Source: Clostridia bacterium (GTDB lineage: Bacteria; Bacillota; Clostridia; Oscillospirales; Butyricicoccaceae). From it: 8,221 nt of DNA. Within the stretch, counting starts at the first letter, position 1; each line of letters starts with the position of its first letter. The translations under genes were made by a program, and so were the position numbers. The notes beneath the pieces were generated by a model. The model ran no database searches. It was not told the DNA's origin and was given only the letters and a program-made list of their open reading frames with translations. Of this stretch, positions 5,566 to 8,221 are shown piece by piece. The stretch spans positions 1-8,221 of the forward strand of contig JAFYNW010000354.1 of assembly GCA_017547995.1 (NCBI GenBank), read 5' to 3'.

Positions 5566-5594
5566 AAAAAAGCAAGTCATAAGACTTGCTTTTT
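5566..5594 (-). terminator. Terminator after tRNA-Leu, before the Cad-family gene
   Basis: GACTTGCT and AGCAAGTC (5583-5590, 5571-5578) form a perfect 8-bp stem with a four-base loop, followed on the minus strand by six T residues. It begins two bases after the tRNA 3' end. T residues on the plus side also make it weakly bidirectional, but no plus-strand gene ends here. Confidence 0.85.
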
Positions 5595-5596
5595 CC

Positions 5597-5683
5597 TGGT
5601 GCCGCTGGCCGGACTCGAACCGGCACGATATTGCTATCGAGGGATTTTAAGTCCCTTGCGTCTACCGATTTCGCCACAGCGGC
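5597..5683 (-). tRNA. tRNA-Leu (anticodon UAA)
   Basis: An 87-nt class II tRNA with encoded CCA. The acceptor stem GCCGCTG/CAGCGGC is perfect over 7 bp. The anticodon stem AGGGA/TCCCT closes the loop CTTAAAA with anticodon TAA (plus-strand 5647-5649), reading UUA. The long variable arm CGATA-GCAA-TATCG is typical of leucine tRNAs. The T arm GCCGG-TTCGAGT-CCGGC and the D-loop GG (in ATCGGTAGACGC) are intact. The discriminator is A, as required for leucine. Confidence 0.98.
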
Positions 5684-5700
5684 AGATTTTAACGGAAATT

Positions 5701-5729
5701 ATTATACCACTTACAAAGGCAAATGTCAA
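5701..5729 (-). promoter_or_regulatory. Consensus promoter for tRNA-Leu
   Basis: On the minus strand, TTGACA (5729-5724), a 17-nt spacer and TATAAT (5706-5701), with TGG before the -10, match the sigma-A consensus at every position, including the extended -10. The start point falls near 5693, about 10 bases before the mature tRNA 5' end. Such strength suits a stable RNA gene. Confidence 0.93.
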
Positions 5730-5772
5730 GAAAATATAGCATAAATAATGAAGCAATACAAAAATATTCATA

Positions 5773-5800
5773 TTGATTTTTTTGCCTTATTTGATATAAT
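5773..5800 (+). promoter_or_regulatory. Promoter for the dehydrogenase gene
   Basis: TTGATT (5773-5778) and TATAAT (5795-5800) are 16 nt apart. The start point would be near 5807, 30 bases before the ATG. It diverges from the tRNA-Leu promoter; the two -35 elements are about 43 bases apart. Confidence 0.65.
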
Positions 5801-5836
5801 AAGATATATAAAGAATAAATGAAAAGAGGGGCTATT

Positions 5837-6796
5837 ATGAAAGTAACAGTCAGAATTCCTTTCCTTAACGATGCTATCAAGGAAAGACTTACAAAAACAG
5901 CAGACGAAATCGGCTATTCCATCAACTTCCTTTCCATGGACGACGTGACACTCGCAGATTTCGGCGACAGCAACATCCTCTTCGGCAGATTCCCTGCAGA
6001 AATGATCAAGGACGTCAAGGACCTCAAGTGGCTTCAGCTTCCTTCCGCAGGTATCAACGGCTTTACAGACGACAGCATTTATCCAAATAACGACGTTATC
6101 CTCACAAACGCAAGCGGTGCTTTCGGCGTTACAATTGCAGAATATCAGGTTATGATGCTTCTTATGATGATGCGTATGGCTCCTCAGTATCTTGAAGGTC
6201 AGAAAATCGCACGCTGGAAGAATCTCGGCGCAGTGCGCTCCATTTTCGGCAGCCGTATTCTCGTTGTCGGTACAGGTAACCTTGGCGGCGAATTCGCAAA
6301 GCGCGTAAAGGCTTTCGGCGCTTACGTTGTAGGTATCAGAAAGAACGGCAATCAGCTCGTTGAAGGCTTCGACGAAATGCATAACATCGCAGACCTCGAT
6401 GAACAGCTGGGACTTGCTGACGTTATCGCTCTCAACCTCCCGGGTACAGATGATACAACAGGCCTTATGACAAAGGAACGTATCGCAATGCTCAAGGAAG
6501 ATGCAATTCTTATGAACGTTGGCCGCGGCACAGCTATCGACCAGGATGCTCTCAATGAGGCACTCCGTGGCGGCAAAATCGCAGGCGCTCTTCTCGACGT
6601 AACAAATCCTGAGCCACTTCCTGCAGACCACCCACTCTGGACAGCTCCTAACTGCCTCGTGACACCTCACGTTTCCGGTAACTACTCTCTCCAGTATACT
6701 TGCGAAGTCCTTCTCGACATCTTTGAAAACAACCTCAAGAAGTTTGCAAAGGGCGAAAAGCTTGACAACGTCGCAGACCGCAAGGCTGGCTACTAA
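5837..6796 (+). CDS. D-isomer-specific 2-hydroxyacid dehydrogenase (possible hydroxypyruvate/glyoxylate reductase)
   Basis: This 319-residue cytosolic oxidoreductase interconverts a 2-ketoacid and a D-2-hydroxyacid with a nicotinamide cofactor. Seen: substrate-domain halves flanking a Rossmann domain; nucleotide-binding GTGNLG (145-150); and the catalytic set Arg230 (NVGRGTAID), Glu259 (TNPEPLPADHPLW) and His278 (TPHVSG). The second Rossmann strand ends VVGIRKNG, with Arg168-Lys169 where NAD-dependent enzymes carry Asp, suggesting NADPH preference (inference). The substrate is not fixed by these motifs. Hydroxypyruvate or glyoxylate is attractive because a glycerate kinase lies 2.4 kb upstream, but they are not in one operon. 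The ATG at 5837 follows AGAGGGG (5825-5831) by five bases; the in-frame ATG at 5819 lacks a ribosome site. Codons are highly biased: I see no ATA and mostly ATC, AAC and CTC/CTT, as in strongly expressed genes. Confidence 0.93.
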   Translation: MKVTVRIPFLNDAIKERLTKTADEIGYSINFLSMDDVTLADFGDSNILFGRFPAEMIKDVKDLKWLQLPSAGINGFTDDSIYPNNDVILTNASGAFGVTIAEYQVMMLLMMMRMAPQYLEGQKIARWKNLGAVRSIFGSRILVVGTGNLGGEFAKRVKAFGAYVVGIRKNGNQLVEGFDEMHNIADLDEQLGLADVIALNLPGTDDTTGLMTKERIAMLKEDAILMNVGRGTAIDQDALNEALRGGKIAGALLDVTNPEPLPADHPLWTAPNCLVTPHVSGNYSLQYTCEVLLDIFENNLKKFAKGEKLDNVADRKAGY

Positions 6797-6814
6797 TATT
6801 CAGTTTCACAAAAC

Positions 6815-6842
6815 AAAAGCACTCTGCAAGGGGTGCTTTTTT
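6815..6842 (+). terminator. Terminator of the dehydrogenase gene
   Basis: GCACTC (6819-6824) pairs with GGGTGC (6831-6836), with one G-T pair and a six-base loop, preceded by AAAA and followed by six T residues. It lies 19 bases after the stop codon. Confidence 0.88.
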
Positions 6843-6888
6843 AACGCATAAAAGGTTTCTTCATATAATAATAGCAGGAGGGGATTAT

Positions 6889-7026
6889 ATGAAAAAACGA
6901 AAACCGTGCCTTATAGAATACATAACCGTAATGATAATCGGAATAATGACGGCACTCCTGCTGCCCGTATGGCTTTGCTTTTCGGTGATAGTTGGCCTGC
7001 TCGTGCTTGTATGCTTTTTGCTCTGA
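6889..7026 (+). CDS. Small membrane protein, 45 residues, unknown function
   Basis: This ORF was found by its ribosome binding site: AGGAGGGG (6876-6883) lies five bases before the ATG. The product begins with the basic stretch MKKRK, then two hydrophobic segments (about 8-26 and 27-45) separated only by a proline-tryptophan turn (LLPVWLC), and ends in CFLL. It therefore looks like a hairpin of two membrane helices, or one long one, with the N-terminus inside. Three cysteines (7, 30, 42) are present. I do not recognise the family. A weak promoter, TTAACG-17-TATAAT (6841-6846, 6864-6869), would start transcription right at the ribosome site, so the RNA may begin elsewhere. It shares strand with the DUF6514-like gene and nrdR, but a gap of 147 bases follows. 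It is real if the excellent ribosome site is not chance. Confidence 0.6.
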   Translation: MKKRKPCLIEYITVMIIGIMTALLLPVWLCFSVIVGLLVLVCFLL

Positions 7027-7043
7027 TGTAAAATACTGTAAAA

Positions 7044-7059
7044 ACACTCTATATGGTGT
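7044..7059. promoter_or_regulatory. Possible NrdR box
   Basis: ACACTCTATATGGTGT is a 16-bp near-palindrome with the outer ACAC/GTGT and central TATAT expected of NrdR operators (remembered consensus about acaCwAtATaTwGtgt, 14 of 16 positions). It lies 114 bases upstream of the DUF6514-like ORF and about 400 upstream of nrdR. NrdR boxes usually come in pairs about three helical turns apart, and I see no clear partner. The same bases can also form a weak 5-bp hairpin, AACAC/GTGTT, without a good T run. Confidence 0.35.
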
Positions 7060-7116
7060 TCTGTTATATCGATACCACTAAAGTCGCATTATGTCGAAAC
7101 TTGCGATGGAATCATG

Positions 7117-7145
7117 TGGAAAAAATTGGAAATAAGTAGTATAAT
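7117..7145 (+). promoter_or_regulatory. Weak promoter for the DUF6514-like gene
   Basis: A perfect -10 TATAAT (7140-7145) has a partly matched -35 TGGAAA (7117-7122) at 17-nt spacing. The start point would be near 7152, about 22 bases before the chosen ATG. Confidence 0.45.
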
Positions 7146-7173
7146 ATAGACATAATATATGGGGGTAATGGAA

Positions 7174-7416
7174 ATGACAGATTTTACAATGGACTACTAT
7201 CTGACGTCGCGGACGACAGAAACCGAAGGAATGAGTATGGAATCCTATGGGATAAAGCTTGTGCAGACGTATAACGACGGCAGAGTGCTGACACTCAGCA
7301 TTCCCGATATAACCGTACACAAAAGCCTCATTGAAATGCTGATGACAATGATGGAAAAAGGCTTTGTGACGATTATGACGGCAAGGGAAATTGTGGAGGA
7401 TTTTCTTGAAATATAG
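7174..7416 (+). CDS. Small DUF6514-like protein, function unknown
   Basis: The 80-residue soluble protein has no signal peptide or membrane segment. Its plan resembles what I remember of the clostridial DUF6514 family: SYGIKL in the first third (24-29), a short beta section with PDIT (44-47), then a helical part ending EIVEDFLEI (72-80), the family's typical closing ..VIEDFL. Assignment rests on this pattern alone. The ATG at 7174 is favoured because GGGGGT (7161-7166) lies seven bases upstream; ATGs at 7159 and 7168 are respectively before and too close to that site. The gene ends inside the nrdR promoter, and nrdR begins 50 bases later, so the two are probably co-transcribed in part. Conserved next to nrdR or not, I cannot say from this sequence. 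Confidence 0.65.
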   Translation: MTDFTMDYYLTSRTTETEGMSMESYGIKLVQTYNDGRVLTLSIPDITVHKSLIEMLMTMMEKGFVTIMTAREIVEDFLEI

Positions 7417-7434
7417 CAAAGAGTATGGTATAAT
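7406..7434 (+). promoter_or_regulatory. Promoter for nrdR inside the preceding gene's end
   Basis: TTGAAA (7406-7411) and TATAAT (7429-7434) are spaced by 17 nt, with TGG in front of the -10. The -35 is made of the last codons of the DUF6514-like gene. The start point would be near 7441, 25 bases before the nrdR ATG. Confidence 0.8.
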
Positions 7435-7465
7435 AACAGAAAATAATGTTATTCAGGTGAAAAAT

Positions 7466-7921
7466 ATGAAATGCCCATACTGCAGCTATAGCGAAAGCAA
7501 GGTTATCGACTCCCGTCCTACAGATGATGGCAACAGCATCAGAAGAAGACGCGAATGTCTTTCCTGCTCAAAGAGATTTACAACATACGAAATTATGGAA
7601 TCCGTTCCTGTTGTCGTAGTTAAAAAAGATGGCTCCCGTCAGAGCTTTGATAGAAATAAAGTCATTTCCGGCATGGTAAAAGCATGCGAAAAGCGTCCTG
7701 TCTCCCGCGAAGTGCTCGATAGAGCAGCTGATGAAATCGAACAGGTATTGCTCAATTCTCTTGAAAAAGAAATTCCGGTTGAAAAAATCGGCAATCTTGT
7801 TATGGAAAAGCTCAAGTCTATCGATGAAGTGGCTTACGTCCGCTTTGCATCTGTATATCGTCAGTTCAAGGATATCAATACGTTTATGGAAGAGCTTTCC
7901 AAGCTTCTCAATAAAAACTAA
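7466..7921 (+). CDS. nrdR: Transcriptional repressor NrdR of ribonucleotide reductase genes
   Basis: This 151-residue regulator senses the ATP/dATP balance and represses ribonucleotide reductase (nrd) operons by binding paired NrdR boxes. Seen: an N-terminal zinc ribbon with Cys3, Cys6, Cys31 and Cys34, and the basic stretch RRRREC (26-31) that contacts DNA; then an ATP-cone domain (about 49-139) starting VVVVKKDGSRQSFDRNKV. The segment EVAYVRFASVYRQFKD near the C-terminus is characteristic of NrdR. Length is normal (about 150). Start: ATG at 7466 behind AGGTGA (7455-7460); the upstream ATG at 7391 lies in the previous gene. No nrd genes are in the window. The stop overlaps the stop of the convergent DUF4363-like gene. 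Confidence 0.97.
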   Translation: MKCPYCSYSESKVIDSRPTDDGNSIRRRRECLSCSKRFTTYEIMESVPVVVVKKDGSRQSFDRNKVISGMVKACEKRPVSREVLDRAADEIEQVLLNSLEKEIPVEKIGNLVMEKLKSIDEVAYVRFASVYRQFKDINTFMEELSKLLNKN

Positions 7922-8221
7922 AGAATTCTGTCGAAGGAAGGCGAGTCCAGCGTCTGCACTATTTTTATAAGTGCAATAAGCTCCTCTGTTGCGACAGTGT
8001 AATCTTCCTTATCATCGGACACCAGCGACGAGCATATCGCAAACTGGGTGTCAATCATATCAAGCTTATCATGTGGGATAACTGCGGAGAAAAAACTCCT
8101 GTGGTCGTCCCATATTTTTTGCGCGGCAAAAAGGGGAGCGCTGTCAAAGATTCCATCCTCAACACAGCTTAACTCAGTTTCAAGCAGGGAAAGTATTTCT
8201 TCGGTGACGTAGTCGGAGCGT
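7918..8221 (-). CDS. DUF4363-like protein, C-terminal part only
   Basis: On the minus strand the frame is open from the right edge to TAG at 7918-7920, giving the last 101 residues; the start lies beyond the window. The visible part is helical and acidic. It contains the pattern IWDDHRSFFSAVIPHDKLDMID, a tryptophan followed about 13 residues later by HD and then D at regular spacing, and it ends TLDSPSFDRIL. This agrees with what I recall of the clostridial DUF4363 family (a W...H.. .iD core and an L.NIL-like end), whose members usually have an N-terminal membrane helix, not visible here. Function is unknown. Its stop codon lies inside the nrdR stop region, so the two convergent genes overlap by 4 bases and no terminator fits between them. 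Confidence 0.65.
   Translation of the reverse strand, partial: RSDYVTEEILSLLETELSCVEDGIFDSAPLFAAQKIWDDHRSFFSAVIPHDKLDMIDTQFAICSSLVSDDKEDYTVATEELIALIKIVQTLDSPSFDRIL

Noticed and set aside
5546..5677. N-terminal extension of the Cad-family ORF to a protein starting MAKSVDARDLKSLDS
   Set aside because: This is a translation of the tRNA-Leu gene, a common artefact. A good ribosome site and TTG start lie after the tRNA terminator.
5768..6670. 300-codon minus-strand ORF, rich in cysteine and histidine
   Set aside because: It is exactly antisense to the dehydrogenase, whose catalytic motifs are intact. Strong codon bias in the sense gene leaves the opposite frame open; the Cys/His richness comes from reading GCA, TGC and ATG codons backwards.
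7084..7106. Hairpin TCGCA/TGCGA between the miniprotein and the DUF6514-like gene
   Set aside because: Only 5 bp with a 13-base loop and no T run; within chance expectation.
1..8221. CRISPR array, prophage, toxin-antitoxin or anti-phage defence genes
   Set aside because: No regularly spaced direct repeats, integrase, phage structural genes or known defence domains are visible on either strand. The only mobile element seen is the IS200.

Overview
The window looks like a chromosomal segment of a low-to-moderate GC member of the Clostridia (Bacillota). The evidence is strong AGGAGG-type ribosome binding sites, TTG starts, sigma-A promoters of the TTGAAA-17-TATAAT kind, a tRNA-Leu gene with encoded CCA, and small protein families typical of Clostridia (a DUF6514-like protein and a DUF4363-like protein beside nrdR). 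Genus and species cannot be read from the sequence.

Layout. (1) 1-261 is the C-terminal end of a small alarmone synthetase, (p)ppGpp synthetase, followed by a bidirectional terminator. (2) About 301-1029 is a compact, apparently intact IS200-type insertion sequence. It has one gene, tnpA, a Y1/HUH transposase, flanked by matched left and right subterminal hairpins. Its left end is dense with control elements: a long hairpin that buries the tnpA ribosome binding site, an inward-facing promoter that should make an antisense RNA over that site, and a terminator to end that RNA. (3) 1042-3470 is a metabolic and regulatory locus. An ECF-type S component runs leftward. Diverging from it, a Crp/Fnr-family regulator overlaps a glycerate 2-kinase by the ATGA arrangement. 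(4) 3488-4999 is a MATE efflux pump with its own promoter and terminator. (5) 5000-5729 on the minus strand is tRNA-Leu(UAA), with a consensus promoter, followed by a terminator and a Cad-family (CadD-like) membrane protein. (6) 5773-6842 is a well-expressed-looking D-2-hydroxyacid dehydrogenase. (7) 6889-7921 holds a 45-residue membrane miniprotein, a DUF6514-like protein and the ribonucleotide reductase repressor nrdR. A DUF4363-like gene enters from the right edge on the minus strand and overlaps the nrdR stop.

How the genes may work together. The glycerate kinase and the dehydrogenase could be two steps of one route (hydroxypyruvate or glyoxylate reduction, then glycerate phosphorylation), but they are not in one operon. 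The Crp/Fnr regulator is well placed to control both the ECF component and its own kinase partner. Most of the window is ordinary housekeeping sequence. I do not see a clearly undescribed multi-gene system. The most information-rich non-coding region is the IS200 left end, whose logic resembles the antisense control known for the Salmonella IS200. The next most interesting points are a possible NrdR box upstream of nrdR, a hidden 45-aa membrane ORF, and a Cad-family gene stranded behind a tRNA terminator with no promoter of its own.
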